From: Parietaria judaica
Lineage: Eukaryota > Streptophyta > Magnoliopsida > Rosales > Urticaceae
Direction: 5' to 3'
Length of the DNA: 64,000 nucleotides
NCBI GenBank assembly: GCA_954871525.1
Contig: OX940865.1
Span: forward strand, 19,266,420 to 19,330,419
The position numbers were made by a program, and so were the translations under genes. This document shows, piece after piece, positions 20,308 to 32,974 of this stretch. How positions within the stretch are numbered: the stretch's first letter is position 1; each line of letters starts with the position of its first letter. The notes beneath the pieces were generated by a model. That model made no database searches. It was not told the origin of the DNA and worked only from the letters and a program-made list of their open reading frames with translations.

Positions 20308-20557
20308 CCAAATACCAATAAGGTCATTACCTATCATTCCATCATTACATGTATTATTTTAATTTGATTCCAATTAATGATGACATAATTTGCTTTAAAG
20401 TAAAATTATACGAGAATAAATTCAAAGTAGATAAAAAGAGATCACTATATAGATCCAACTCAACTCAAGGACATATTGTCTCAAATATTTTAACAAAATA
20501 GCAAAATTGATGCCGAATCCTCCTAATACATTCAAAGAGTCAACACTGTAAAATTCA

Positions 20558-22173
20558 TCATTCCATGTTGGAGCTAGCCGGGCCAGCACCGTAACCACCG
20601 GCACCACGACCAAAGCCAGGCCTTCCACCGGCACCCTGCAATGTCAAAAATGGTGAGATCATCAAACCCTAAACTCAATGAGCATCTACGGATTCAACAT
20701 ACACGAGAAAAGAACTGACCCCGAAGGATGGTCTGTATTCAGATGGCGCTCCGGCCTTCTCGGCACCGAAATCACCACCGCCACCACGCGGACCTCCACG
20801 GTAGCTATCACGGTCACCACCAAATCTGCGCTCCCCGTCAAAGCGAGGCGGGCCACTGCATAATTACAAACAAAACCCGCAATTGTATTCAGATTTCGAT
20901 GTCGAATTATGAACCGAGTAATCGTTACGCTTGGCTGGTCAAGAACCAACGAAGGAATTTAATAGTAAGCAACTGAAAACTCAGCAAAGTGCACATTAAA
21001 ATAAGTAATAACAGAACTCAAAACACTAGGGACAATTCCGACAAACTAAAAGCGAAATCAATGCCAGAACCAATCACGAAGACTCAAGGATTCGAGTCAC
21101 ATACAGAGGACAATCGCATATAAGCCAAACATAGAGGCTCAAAAAAGAGACCAGGAATTCAAAGAATATTAGCATATCTTGTCCAGACTAAAACAGTAGC
21201 TTACATCTTTATTTTCCCTAACACAACAGAGCTCAAGTCCTAGGAACAACATAAATCAGCAAAAGGCGAAATCAACATTAGAAACGAGCCAAAGTTAAAA
21301 TTTGATTACTGGGGGCGATTGCCGGACGGGCCTACCGATACTATCTAATCTCAACTCGTAATTACTGTCTACTATCGAAACTACAAAGTACAAAGTAGGA
21401 AGCCAGTAATGCTAGCCAAATAGCTAAAAGCCCAGACCAATAAAAAGCAAAATCAACACAGGCAACGTGCCAAAGTTTCCACTTGGTTTCGGGGGGCGGG
21501 GGTGGTTGCCGGGCGGGCATGCACACTATCAAAGCTCATTTAGTCATGACTCTCTACTAGAAAAAAGCCTACAAACCTAGCTAAATAGCTAAAAGCCCAT
21601 GTATTTATTTGACCTAGTTGAACAAAGCTCAAGCACAAGCAACAACAGAAAGCGAAACCAATCACAAGGACTCAGGTTCGAGCGGCTCACCGGGGATGAT
21701 CTCCGGGAGGGCCCATGGGGCGCCCCATGGGCTTGGCCTGCTTCTTCAAGGTGGCGGGGACGATCTCGGAGGGCAGGTTGAGGTAATTCCTGAGGAACTC
21801 GATGCCATCGTTGGTCAAGTACCAGTAGTAGTGCATCCAGGCGAAGGTCTCACGCACATACTCCTTGGACTTGAAGCTCTGCATCAGCTTAATCACCTGC
21901 AGGTTCGGCACATCGATGTCCGGGTGCTTCGCCAGGTTGAAATCTTTCTTCGCGTAGCACACGCCCTCTGACAAAACCAAAACCGAAACCAGAAAACTGC
22001 CATTAGAGAGGAGACGAAGCTGGTGGTGCGATGAAACCCTAGATGGCGGAGGATCGTACCTTGGAAGAGGTACTTGGAGATCTCGCGGCGATTCTTCTCC
22101 GTGATAATCTGGATTCGAAAACAACAATGTCAGAAGAAGAAGAATTGCAGAGAATTCGAGAGCTTCATACCAT
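20558..22173 (-). CDS. RPS10: 40S ribosomal protein S10 (eS10), copy B, five coding exons
   Basis: Exons on the minus strand are 22171-22173, 22060-22108, 21691-21967, 20720-20855 and 20558-20635, joining to 543 nt (180 residues plus stop). The structure is the same as copy A, including the start codon as a lone 3-nt coding exon followed by GTATGA. Exons 2, 3 and 5 have equal lengths in both copies, and exon 4 has one extra Gly codon. Visible protein differences from copy A are DHPR for DRPR and RGGGGDF for RAGGDF; other exon changes noticed are silent. The third intron is 835 nt here against 625 nt in copy A. Both copies look functional. Copy B's unit starts near 20320, matching about 15395 in copy A. 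Confidence 0.93.
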
Positions 22174-22262
22174 GATTGATTCGAAGGAAATCGACGAGGC
22201 GTTGATGGCTGAGCTTCAGACTCTTCTTCCTCCTCTTCCAGCGGCTGAGAATTCCAACAGAA

Positions 22263-22271
22263 TTAGGGTTT
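22263..22271 (-). promoter_or_regulatory. Telo-box (AAACCCTAA) of RPS10 copy B
   Basis: The same motif and nearly the same distance (about 90 bp) upstream of the start codon as in copy A. Its retention in both copies supports a regulatory role. Confidence 0.7.
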
Positions 22272-22586
22272 CAAATATATACTGTAATTTATTTTATTAT
22301 ATTATATATTATATATTTCGCTTCTTTTCGTTATATGTATGTCGTTGGTCATCTACTCGTCTATTCATGTCGTTTTTATTTTCGTACGACATAGGCTCCC
22401 CTTCATTTGATTTTCTATTTTCCTACAAGATTAATATATCTTATAAGAAAGAGATATTTGCGGCATAGGTACCCGATAAGAAATTCAATATATTCTCCAT
22501 CTTTTTTTAGTGGACCGTAAATTAGTGGACGAGATCGAATCTCGGCACTGTTTGCGTGGCTTTTGGGTACTATTGTCATTAAATCG

Positions 22587-22682
22587 CGACACATATGTAG
22601 AAGAAGTACACATTTGTGTCTTATGGGGTTTGAACCTGTGACATCTTGAAGATGTGCGTAGTGGATTTACCACTAATCCAAA
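22587..22682 (-). mobile_element. tRNA-derived SINE fragment
   Basis: On the minus strand, TAGTGGTAAATCCACTACGC (A-box-like) is followed by GGTTCAAACCCC (B box) and then ACACAAATGTG. The same layout occurs at 30294-30432 and 42448-42600 on the plus strand. The 3' part is missing here. Confidence 0.6.
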
Positions 22683-22833
22683 TAAACTCGGTATATATAC
22701 ACCTTAGAGATGAGTGACATGTCGTATTTATCAACGATCATTAAAACGACAACATTACTATTAGCACGACAAAATTAAAATACACATTCACAGTTCGTCG
22801 TCACTTCGGAAGTCTGAGCTTCTCTCTGTCGCC

Positions 22834-24154
22834 ATGGAAGAAGAGCTTCAGCTTCCCAGAAACCCTAGCTCCCCCACCACTCACAACCACCACAACGAAG
22901 ACGAAGACGAAGTCGAAGACTCTCCGAAGCTGAGCTCCGAGGCCCTCGCCGCGCTCAAGGAGTTCCTCGCCGAGCAGAGCCACTCCGTCCCCGACTCCGC
23001 GGTGGCCCTCGTCGCCGAGGACTGGAGGTTGAGCCAGTTCTGGTACGACCGCGAAACGGCGGAGACTCTCGCCGCAGAGATCCTCGTGCTCTGCCGCTCG
23101 CTGCCGGAGCCGCCGCGAGTCGCGTGCATCGCTTGCCCTACTCTCTACGCCTACCTCAAGGTTAGGGTTGCCATTTCCGTAGCTTTCGGCTCCGTTTCAG
23201 GATTCTAGGTTAACGAATCCTTCTCTCTCTCTCTCTCTTCATAGAATGTCGATTCGGATGCGAGGATTCAGCTCTTGGAGTTCGACAAGCGGTTCGAACA
23301 GTACGGCGAGGAATTCAGCTTCTACGATTACAATCAGCCTGAGGAATTGCCTCTGGAATTGAAGAACGCGTTTCATGTGGTTGTTGCTGATCCTCCATAT
23401 CTGGTGAGCAAGAACGAATCTTTGATCAATCATATCAAGTTTCATATCAGTGTCTCTGCTTAGTTACTATTTCTGAAATTAATGAGTTTGATTGAGCAGT
23501 AATTACGCTTTGCGATTTCGATAGACCCGAAATGGAAATAAGTTACGATTTCGATTCACCGGAATAGTGAATCCCTGTCAGATCAAAGCAATTGAATAAC
23601 TATAAGTATGGTTGTTCGTTCTTTCGAGAACACAACCAAAGCTCTCTTCGGGATGTAAGAGTGACCGGAATACCCCTAGGCGCCTAGCTATAGGTTAAGG
23701 ATTAGGAAACCGTTTTCTTATAATTGTTCACGGATAACCCTAAATACCCCTTATGACTTCATTTGAATTTGGTTCTGATATTCGAATATGAATAAACTTA
23801 AACTGTGGTTGCCGTGGTGTCAGAGTCGGGAATGCTTGGAGAAAGTTGCGCAAACTATATCGTTTCTCAGGCGACCGGGGCAGTCTCGTGTTCTTCTTCT
23901 AACCGGTACTATTCACTCCAGTTTTTCTCGATTTTTTTGTTAAACAAATATTTGCAAAATGAACCTGAACTATGGTGTTCGAATGTGTCGATCTTGCAGG
24001 AGCGGTTCAGAAAGATCGAGCAGCTGAGCTCTTGGGTTTGCGCCCCTGCGGTTTCAGGCCTCGGCATTCAAGCAAGCTAGGAAACGAGTTTCGACTCTTC
24101 ACGAGCTACGATCCCGGAATGGAGAGATTAGGAGGATGGGAGCTAGAGAAATAG
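22834..24154 (+). CDS. EEF1AKMT1: eEF1A lysine methyltransferase 1-like (N6AMT2 family), four exons
   Basis: Exons are 22834-23160, 23245-23403, 23824-23905 and 24000-24154, joining to 723 nt (240 residues). Splice sites are GTTAGG/ATAG, GTGAGC/TCAG and GTACTA/GCAG. The product has an acidic N-terminus (HHNEDEDEVEDS), then LSSEALAALKEFLAEQ, DWRLSQFWYDRETAETLA, the fold motif VVADPPYL with DPPY at residues 158-161, and a C-terminal half with SRVLLLTGAVQKDRAAELLG and NEFRLFTSYDP. This is the family first annotated as N6-adenine DNA methyltransferase 2 and later shown in yeast and human (Efm5/EEF1AKMT1) to methylate a lysine of elongation factor 1A. The plant function is inferred. The length is normal for the family. 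It is divergent in orientation from RPS10 copy B, about 660 bp apart. Confidence 0.9.
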
Positions 24155-25089
24155 GGTATGAATCTTTTATTTGCTTACTATTTTACCACTAGAGAAGAGC
24201 TTCTTGTACTTGAACTTCTCTTCCTTTTATTATTTTCGATTTTCTATTTTCTGCTCCAAGATCCAATATAAATTTGTCGGTTTTTTTTTTCTTCTTTCAT
24301 TCATTCTTTTCGAGAATCCGGAAAGTTAGGCTTTATTTGTGGATCGGTTTTGGGTCAACAGGGTGGGGTGGTAGGGCGACCGATCGGGTTTTAGTAAAAA
24401 GAAGCAGGTTTAAGCTAAAATTAACCCGGTACGCTGTAAAACTCGGGCAACGAACAGGCACTTGTAGGGGCCCAGGGGCTTTTAATCCTCAAAGAAAAGC
24501 ATGTTGTTCAAAACGACAATCGTAGCAAGACGGGAAGTATTTTAGAACGTTTGAATTCGAAAAAACGACATAGAATTTGAAATATCTAAAAAAAAAAAGA
24601 ACAAGAAATGTCAGTCAAATGAAAACGACAAAAAAGTGAAACGGCATTACAAATGAAAACGACAAAATAATAAAAGATAACGGGGAAACGACAAAGAGAC
24701 AGTAAAGGAGGAAGCTGGAGGAAACAACAGTAAAGTATGAAGGTGAAAATCAAAGAAATATATATTTAATTAATCGACAAAATAGAAAAGTTTAATTAAT
24801 ACAAATCCTAAGAACACTTGCTTATTATAATGGTAATACGTTCTTACGATACAAAGTTTTCCAAAATATTTTTATTATTTTATAATATTAGTCAAGAAAT
24901 GCACTAACATACCAAATTCATGAGAACAATACATTAATCGAAGATTAAATTAATTTTTGTAGTAGATAAATATATTTTTATTGACAACCTATATTTTTTA
25001 TGTTTATTTTTTTTTTCTACAAAAATTATTCATCTATTATTAAAAGCATGTCAATATTCAATTTTTTAGTTTTAAGATTTTACAGCATA
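24155..25089. other. Intergenic, AT-rich
   Basis: No gene is seen. Repeated AAACGACA words occur at about 24560-24700. The rest is simple AT-rich DNA. Confidence 0.5.
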
Positions 25090-25682
25090 CAGTAAAACCT
25101 CTATAAATTAATAGTCGCGATTAAATAATATTTTTGTCTGGTCCCGACTCGAGCCTAACTAGCTAAATTAATAATTCGCTAAATTTATAAGATAATATTT
25201 TTTTAGTAAGTATATAGGTCCCAAGTGATATATAAATTAATAATTCAATATAAAAAATTACATAAATAATTATTAAAAATATATAAATAACTATAAAATC
25301 ACATTAAATAAAAAGATAAAATTACATCACTAAATATGTAGTCTTCTTTAAATATGATTCTATAATAACTATTACAACTTTAACTATCACTATTCTAAGA
25401 AGTTGTTGTCATTCCTTTTTAATATCATTGAGCTCTTTTATATTTTTACCTTGGTATTATGATAAAATATTTTTAAATCATAATAATAGCCTCTCTTGAT
25501 ATTCTTAATATTGATACTTTAATATTCTCGATATAATAAATTGAAATAATTTTTTGTTACCAAAGATGTTTATATACTTATAGCTGACTAATTTTTTTTC
25601 TTCATTAATGTATAAATTAATAATCCGATAAGATAATATTTTTTGCCGGTCCCAACAATATTAATTTATAGAGGTTATACTG
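25090..25682. mobile_element. MITE with TA flanks and 24-bp terminal inverted repeats (593 bp)
   Basis: The left end CAGTAAAACCTCTATAAATT and the reverse-complemented right end CAGTATAACCTCTATAAATT match at 23 of 24 positions over the full 24 bases. The element sits between TA dinucleotides (25088-25089 and 25683-25684), consistent with a Tc1/mariner-type insertion. The interior is very AT-rich and non-coding. It lies about 270 bp upstream of the fibrillin start codon. Confidence 0.8.
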
Positions 25683-25951
25683 TACTTAAGAATTTTGATA
25701 GTAAAAATTTTATAATAGTAATTTATTATTAGCCTTTAAAGCAAATTGCTCATTTATTAAATAGGAAGATATATATATACAAATATAGGTGGTAGAAAAA
25801 CCAACACCCACCATACATGGAGTTTCTCGGTATGACGAAACTACCCCTCTCTCCAAAAATATATATAAAAAATAATTAATCTGAAAATGTCGATTAAAAA
25901 GTCAAACTCTTGTTTGACTCAATTCTCATCGTCACTTCTCTCCGGTCTCCA

Positions 25952-28498
25952 ATGGCGTCCTTACAGTTACAGAGCTCGCTCTCCTCAGTCTCCTCCGTCA
26001 GCACTTGCTGCTCTCCCTCGTCGGAGACTTGCCGTAGAACGGCGAAGCCGCCGCAGACTCGCCGGAAAAGCTCCGCTGTCGCGGGGAGACTCGTCTGCAG
26101 GGCAACGGCTCAGCAGTCCGTGCAGGGAGCTCCGGCGAACTACGCCAAGGAAATGGAGAGGCTCTCCGCCAAGGAGTCGCTCCTTCTCGCGGTATGTTGT
26201 AATTTCTCAGCTCCGCTCGATTCTAGCCAGGGATTTCAGCTGAAATTGTTTTGTAATTTTTGTTCGATTCTCATTTTTTGAGATTTATCGGCGTAATTGT
26301 GGTGCTTTTGTTGGTAATGTCTGTGAATTGTAGTACTCAGTTACTTGAATGTACATTTTCATTTGATAAATATTCTGGATTTTTGGTTGAGCTTCGGATA
26401 GAATCGGTTTCCATTAATCTGCGAATCTCATTCGACGCTCGAAATCGGGATTTCGTTCAACTTGGGTACTGAGAAATGTGTTTGTTTGGGAATCATGGCC
26501 TCAGTTTAAAGATGCCGGGGGTTTTGAGGCATTGGTATCAGGGAAAACAAGTGATATGCAGAGGATTGATGTGAATGAGAGGATAACGGGGCTCGAGCGG
26601 CTTAATCCGACGCCTCGTCCAACAACGTAAGCAAATGCTTTAAGCGAAACGGATTTTCGCAAATTTCCCTTGATGTTTCATTGGGATTGGATTTTCACTT
26701 CTGTGCTCAGATGATCATTGATCAGGTCGCCGTTCTTGGAAGGTCGGTGGAATTTCGAGTGGTTTGGACCAGGAAGCCCGGGTCTTTTCGCCGCTAGATT
26801 TCTATTTGAGTGAGTTTTTTTTTGGGTTTGGTTCTTCCGTGTTTCAATTGTAGTGTTTGTGGTCTTCTAACGATTCAAGTGAAAAAACGCGTTGCAGGAG
26901 ATTTCCTTCAAATTTAGCTAATTTGTCAAATATGGATGTCGTGATTAAGGACGGAAATGCTAAGGTCACTGCGATCTTGAAACTCTTGAACTCGGTATTG
27001 CTTTAAATCGCTATAAGCTTGTCACCTCTTATACGATTGCATTATATGATTTGGTTTCCAAGAGCATCTAATCATGCCCATCAGAATGCAGATCGAAAAC
27101 AAGTTTGTTCTGTCGACCAAACTGTCGGTCGAGGGACCACTGCGGATGAAAGAAGAGTATTCTGAGGGCATTCTCGAGACTCCACAGATCATCGAAGAAA
27201 CGGTTCCGCAACAGCTAAAAAGCGCATTTGGTCAGGCGGCTAACACAATACAGCAACTTCCCTTACCTATTAGGGACGCTTTCAGTTCCGGCCTCCGACT
27301 TCCTCTCAGTAGGCCATCTCTCACTTTTCTTGCAGTTTACTTTTCATCAAATATGATTCAAACACCTAGCTTTTATCACTATTTATTTAATCGTTTACAA
27401 CAGCACTTATATAACTGAAACTCACTGTTGCTCGGGTATGAACCCCTTAGCTCAAATGGTCATTACCATGATTTCAACAACTTGGAGTTTTTCTTACAGG
27501 TGGGACCTACCAGAGACTGTTCATGATCTCTTACCTTGACGATGAGATTCTCGTAAGTCCTATCCACCCTTTCAATACTCTCTTTACTGAAAATCCTTCG
27601 ATATGTAATTACGAAATTCATATTCCGGTGATGTTTCTTGGCTCGGGTTCATTTAAGCACTATCTAGATCCAGTTAAATTCGCCATTAATTATAGCAGCT
27701 TTGTTTGATAAGTTGCTGTATTATAATTGATCATCTTAGCTTAGCCTTCCATTCAAGTTGTTAGGGGCGTACAAAAACTACACGAAACCGGTCCAACCTA
27801 TAGTGCGATTGACACCGAAATGGACCACCTATGGGGCTATATATGGAACCAATTGTTTAAGAATAATAGTTTTGTCTACATGATTTGACACAAAGATTTA
27901 TGGGAATCCTCTTCAACAAAGAAATTGATAGACCCGCTATCGTCACCTATTGAAAGAGAAAGGGTATTTCAGTCAATTAGCTGAATCATTTTATGTCCTT
28001 TGTTAAGGTTATTTGTGGTATTTTATTGAAAAATTAGACCTAATTAATCTTTGGACTTAGGCACCTATTGAGGACTAAACTGTGCTCTCAAAAGAGCGCT
28101 CCTTCCTTTATTCGTTTGATTCGCTGAATAAATATTAACAGGGATTCCTCGCATCGGTGAACTCCCATCGGCCGGATTTCGGTAGAATTTATTGTTTGGT
28201 CCGATCGAATCATCAGAAAATCGATACCATTTTTCGTGTAAATGCTCGTAAAATATTAAGGTTAACCTAGTCATCTATGTATAGTAGTACCTCAATAAAA
28301 TAATAATGTAACGTAAGGACCATAGAATGCTATTATATTATCGAGATTAGTAATTTATCGAGTTTAATTTAATGAGATTCTAATATAAATTGGTTTTTGT
28401 AGATAACAAGAGATACGAGTGGAGCTCCGGAGGTTCTCACACGGTTGGACGCGCCCTCAAATTCCTTTGCAGAACCCATCGCAGAGTACGAGAGCTGA
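25952..28498 (+). CDS. Plastid fibrillin (PAP/fibrillin family, FBN6-like), seven exons
   Basis: Exons are 25952-26191, 26505-26626, 26726-26809, 26898-26994, 27092-27308, 27500-27552 and 28403-28498, joining to 909 nt (302 residues) with GT-AG junctions throughout. The first 50 or so residues are Ser/Arg/Lys-rich with few acidic residues (MASLQLQSSLSSVSS...), typical of a chloroplast transit peptide. The mature part shows SAKESLLLAFKDAGGFEAL, the fibrillin core EGRWNFEWFGPGSPGLFAARFLFE, IKDGNAKVTAILKLLNS, and the C-terminal SYLDDEILITRDTSG...PEVLTRLDAP. Fibrillins are lipid-associated proteins of thylakoids, plastoglobules or envelope. Assignment to the FBN6 subgroup rests on recalled similarity and needs a tree. 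The sixth intron is 850 nt. Confidence 0.88.
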
Positions 28499-30293
28499 AC
28501 ACTCTCTTTATGTATCAAACTTAATATATTTACACACGTATATACACATATATCCTCCTCTTGAATAAATATTCAGATGCTTAGATTCTCATTAATCAAT
28601 TTGTATCTACTTATTTAAAAAAAAATGTCTTAATACTTTGGTAGGGTCATTATAAATAGTGGTAAAAATTGCAAATATCTTATGAATTTAAATCCCTCTC
28701 TAAATGTTTAATGCTTACCACTTCATCAAAAATGGAAGTACAAATTCGTCTTTTTGGGTATCTGTCTCAAACTCCTAAACTTTTACCGTAAATTTTGTAA
28801 ACCTCTCGACTCTCACTTTTGGCGGTATTGTCCATTTCGGCCTGCCATCCTTCATCATGAACGGAACCTTCAAAACTTTATCATTTTCATCGTTTTATTG
28901 TGATTTTGTTTTCATTAAAATATGACAGAATACGTCAAAATATTTAACGGGCGGGGAGCAATTAGATACGGATGTAAAGTCCAACTATCCAAGGGACAAT
29001 CGGATTCAGATAAAAGAGTTCAAGTTGCAAATAAGATACAATCTTCAAAACTAGATGATATATATGTTTTATATATATTAATATATGTATATATAGTTGG
29101 AACTTGTTATGGTCGAATATTGAATCATTTGACTTAAAAACCAAAGTCTTGGTCGTCTTGTTGGTACTTACTACAAATGCCTGGTTCGAGAAAGAGTTGA
29201 ATATTTTTTTTAACAACCCTTTTTCGACCTAACTTGCAAGCTTTGTTTTTCCTTTGGAATATTTATATATATAAACATATATTTATTGATCTTATGCTCA
29301 TTGGTATTGGATTTGCACAAGTTATAAAGGGTTTCTTGTTAGTGTGAACACATTTGACTAAAATAAGTTGACATGCTTCTTTCTTATTTCAACACTCTCC
29401 GCATCACAATTCACAACCATAATTTGCCTTCTAATTAACTTGAGAGCCATTATAGTTTTTTAATTCCTCTAACAATTATTTACATAATCCAAATACCTTC
29501 TTTTTTTTTGACGAAATAATCCAAATACCTAATTGCCACTCTAATAGTAATCAATAGTCACTCTATTTGGAATTATGTACGGAAATAATCTTTTTTTTTT
29601 TTTACATTCCTATGTTAATTTGTATGAAATAGTGATGAAGAAGTTAAATATTTTAACAGTAAATTTGTTATTTTATATATTTTTTTAATAATTTCTTAGA
29701 GAGACTGTATATGTACGTGAACTTGATAGAAAAAACACTGGGCGTGGTAGGTTTTTTTTTTTTTTTTTTTTTTTTGAAAGAGGCATGGTAGGTTTTTATG
29801 TCACAATTTTTGTCAAATGGTAGGTTTTTATGTCACCTCTTTGGGCATGCCGTTACTACTTTGAATATTCTCAAAATTATTTAGAAAATATTTCAAAGGC
29901 CAAAATATTAGCCACAACACTCACCACTACCAAACATTAGAAACAAAGAAAAATGCACCAAGTAAAATCCGAATGTACATAGCAAAAAAAGTAAACACCA
30001 CATTTTATTCGGTAGATATTCGATTTTTATAAAATTAAAAACTAAAATGATAACGCAAAATTGTATCCATGACATAAAACATTTTTTTTTTCAAATTGTA
30101 TCGAACAATGTATATAGATCTCAACGTGAGCTATAATTCAACGAGTTTTGAAAGAATCTCGATTGATATTCGTTCGCGAATCATTAGTCAAGATTGTTCG
30201 AGTTTCGCTGAATTTTTGCCTAAATTAAGCAAAAAGTATAAGATTTGTTTGATTTACTTACTCATATACATGTAGCTAAATAAATCAAGCTTG
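28499..30293. other. AT-rich intergenic region
   Basis: No gene is recognised. Several poly-A/poly-T tracts occur, including a long T run at about 29752-29775. Confidence 0.5.
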
Positions 30294-30432
30294 TACGGCA
30301 TAGTGGTAACTCCACTACTTCTTCAAGAGGTTACGGGTTCATACTCCATGAAACGCAAATACGTGTCCCTTTTACACATGTAAACTTATCCAATAATGCC
30401 ACATATTTTTATACTGAATATATGTAATAATA
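30294..30432 (+). mobile_element. tRNA-derived SINE copy
   Basis: GCATAGTGGTAACTCCACTA (A-box-like) is followed by GGGTTCATACTCC (B box), then a CAAATACGTGTCCC block, and a tail CAATAATGCCACAT...ATACTGAATATAT shared with the copy at 42448-42600. No RNA polymerase II coding content. Confidence 0.65.
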
Positions 30433-30611
30433 CAAGTACATTATAATTTGTAACTTTGAATAATAATATCACCCATAAAAAAAAGTTAACGATCACAATG
30501 ATAATGGTATCAATCACAAGTCTCTTCTCTTATTATTCGAGATAATAATTGTATTATGTATATATAGTACACAACATGTTAACACATATATCATTAGATA
30601 GGTGCTATGAA

Positions 30612-30665
<54 letters not shown>

Positions 30666-32974
30666 TTATCCTAATTTAAGGTCGCGTTAACCGTGCTCTG
30701 TATACACAATTTAGTTTTTACAAATTGCAATTAAATATATATATATATATATATATATTGTATTATGTATATATATATAAGTGTTGACTTTACACCATAG
30801 TTCCACATCAAATAAAATAACGTTTACACTCTTGAGGGAAAACTTGTGTTTATCCTATACAAAAAGGTTTAGTAAATAGATTATTATATGTGCATATTTT
30901 TAATCAAACTGCGAGCTTTTGTATTTTGTATTGCTGGGAATTTTTTCCGAATAAGACAAGATAAAACGTGTTTAGTTTATGTGTGGAGAAGAGTGGTGTG
31001 TAGTTTGTTCCTCCTCATGTCGTCCTCGCCGACTCTAACTAACAGCGCTAGTTGTGTCTTGCAGGCGTACTTGAAGCACTTATATCGGAGCACGCAACGA
31101 CTTTTTTTTTTTTCCTTTGCTCTTTGTGGCGATTCTCGACGTGACTCGTTATTTTTTTCGGTTGTCACAAACGTTAATTAGTGCAGTGAAAACTAAGGCT
31201 TATTGTATTAAGGGTATTTTTGTGCGGTGACCTTCAAACGATTTTTTATGTGCTCGAAAGATTATTCGAAAAGCTTATTTATATGTAATTCAAGTCGGAT
31301 CGTATTTGATTTTTAGTATTTTTAGTATATTTCGTTCTTCACAAACATTTTATGAAGTGTGAATTAAGACTTCTTTATCCTAAGTATTTTTACCGGAAGA
31401 TCTTCAACCGATCTCGAAGGTTCATTTGATCTAAGTCGGAACATATTCGGTATCTTAAAATATTTGATCTCTAATATATTTCGAAAATGTAAGGCTGCCT
31501 TGTACCCTAAACTTTCGACATGGTAGTCACATATTCCAATCTTATGTCATTAAAGAAGGAACCCAAAGAGGGAGCACACTCCTACTAACAAGAAATCTAA
31601 AATACTATTTAATTTGTGGTTGGAATTAGATATGCATATAATTTAACATTAATGCCTTGTTCGGATAATTATAAGATCAACTTGCGTAGCATATTAATGA
31701 TTTTAATATATATACATACTTCTCTTTGAGGTGTGCATGTCAATTTCTGCCAACTTGTCATACCTTGATTAAATATTATCTAAAGTTATCATGTTATATA
31801 CCGCTAGATTATGTCATAATAAAAAGTATTAGGGACTTAGATTAATTAATGGAAATATCTCAGAAAGGAGGATCTGAATTATTGTTGTCTCGATGTGCTT
31901 GTTAATATTGTTTATAGTTTATCACTAATTTTGTGACAAGTGGAAGACGACTTGTGAAGAAAACAAAAAGATGATTGGATAAAGAATAATTAGAAAAATA
32001 ATTAGAAAAGCGGATAACATAATACATATATATGATCTATTCTATTTAAGGTTTAAAAGTGGCATAAATAGTCAATGTTTTACAAAAATTTAGTAGAACA
32101 AATATATATATATTTTCACGGATGAAGTTTCCAATATCTACTATATTGTTTGTCATCCAGAATTTTATTTAATTTTTAATCGATTAACTAGAATTTTAGC
32201 AGTGTCATTAGGTCTTGGATACATGGTATTTCTATAATTTTCAAATATGTTATCCGCTTTTCTATTAAAGATTGAGCTTAAGTAAGAATAAGATAGAATT
32301 TGGCCGATATAAAACATTGGGAATTTTTACCGTAAAATATTTTGCATATGTCACTAAAAAAAATAGAAATATTAAGTACTATTACGGTATTACCCATTTG
32401 TATAATCTTGCAAGAAAAGCAATAACATTTGGCTTTAAGTTTTTGCACGTTCTTGTTTTTATATGACAAGTATAGAGAAAAAGAGAAAATCCACATGTAA
32501 CATGGCATGGAATGAGACAAACCCATTATACCATACATTGGATAAACTATAAATAAATAAATAAATGAATTGCTAAACTTTATAGCTAATAATAATCCAA
32601 GTATACACTCAAACAACATTATCTTTCCAAATGATATATGTTCATCAAGATAAGGCAAAAGTACACTAATTAATATAGAACACAAAAAAAAGTATAGGTA
32701 TGCAAATATATCAGTCCAAATAATAACAATAATTACAAGAAGAAATCATAAATCATATGATCAGAATCATCACTCAATGAGGAAATAATTAGGGTTTACA
32801 TGTACAATATATGGATCATCCAATTATCCACTAATAAACTCTCAAATAAAACATAATTACCCTCAAATCTCAACCAATAAACCCTCCATATTGCTCTATT
32901 GTCAAAACCCAAAAAAAAAAAAAAAAGCCTCAAAATCCCCCAAAAAGAAAAGGAAGAAAAATATAAATAACTAA
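30433..32974. other. AT-rich intergenic region with one inverted repeat
   Basis: No gene is recognised. (AT)n runs fill 30617-30662 and about 30734-30760. A 20-bp inverted repeat with core AGAAAAGCGGATAACATA occurs at about 32001-32022 and, in reverse, 32245-32265, enclosing about 220 bp of AT-rich DNA and resembling a small MITE. The ORF at 30888-31181 has no recognisable domain. Confidence 0.45.

Noticed and set aside
30888..31181. A 97-codon plus-strand open frame
   Set aside because: No domain, signal or splice context was recognised, and Phe/Leu-rich chance frames are common in AT-rich DNA.
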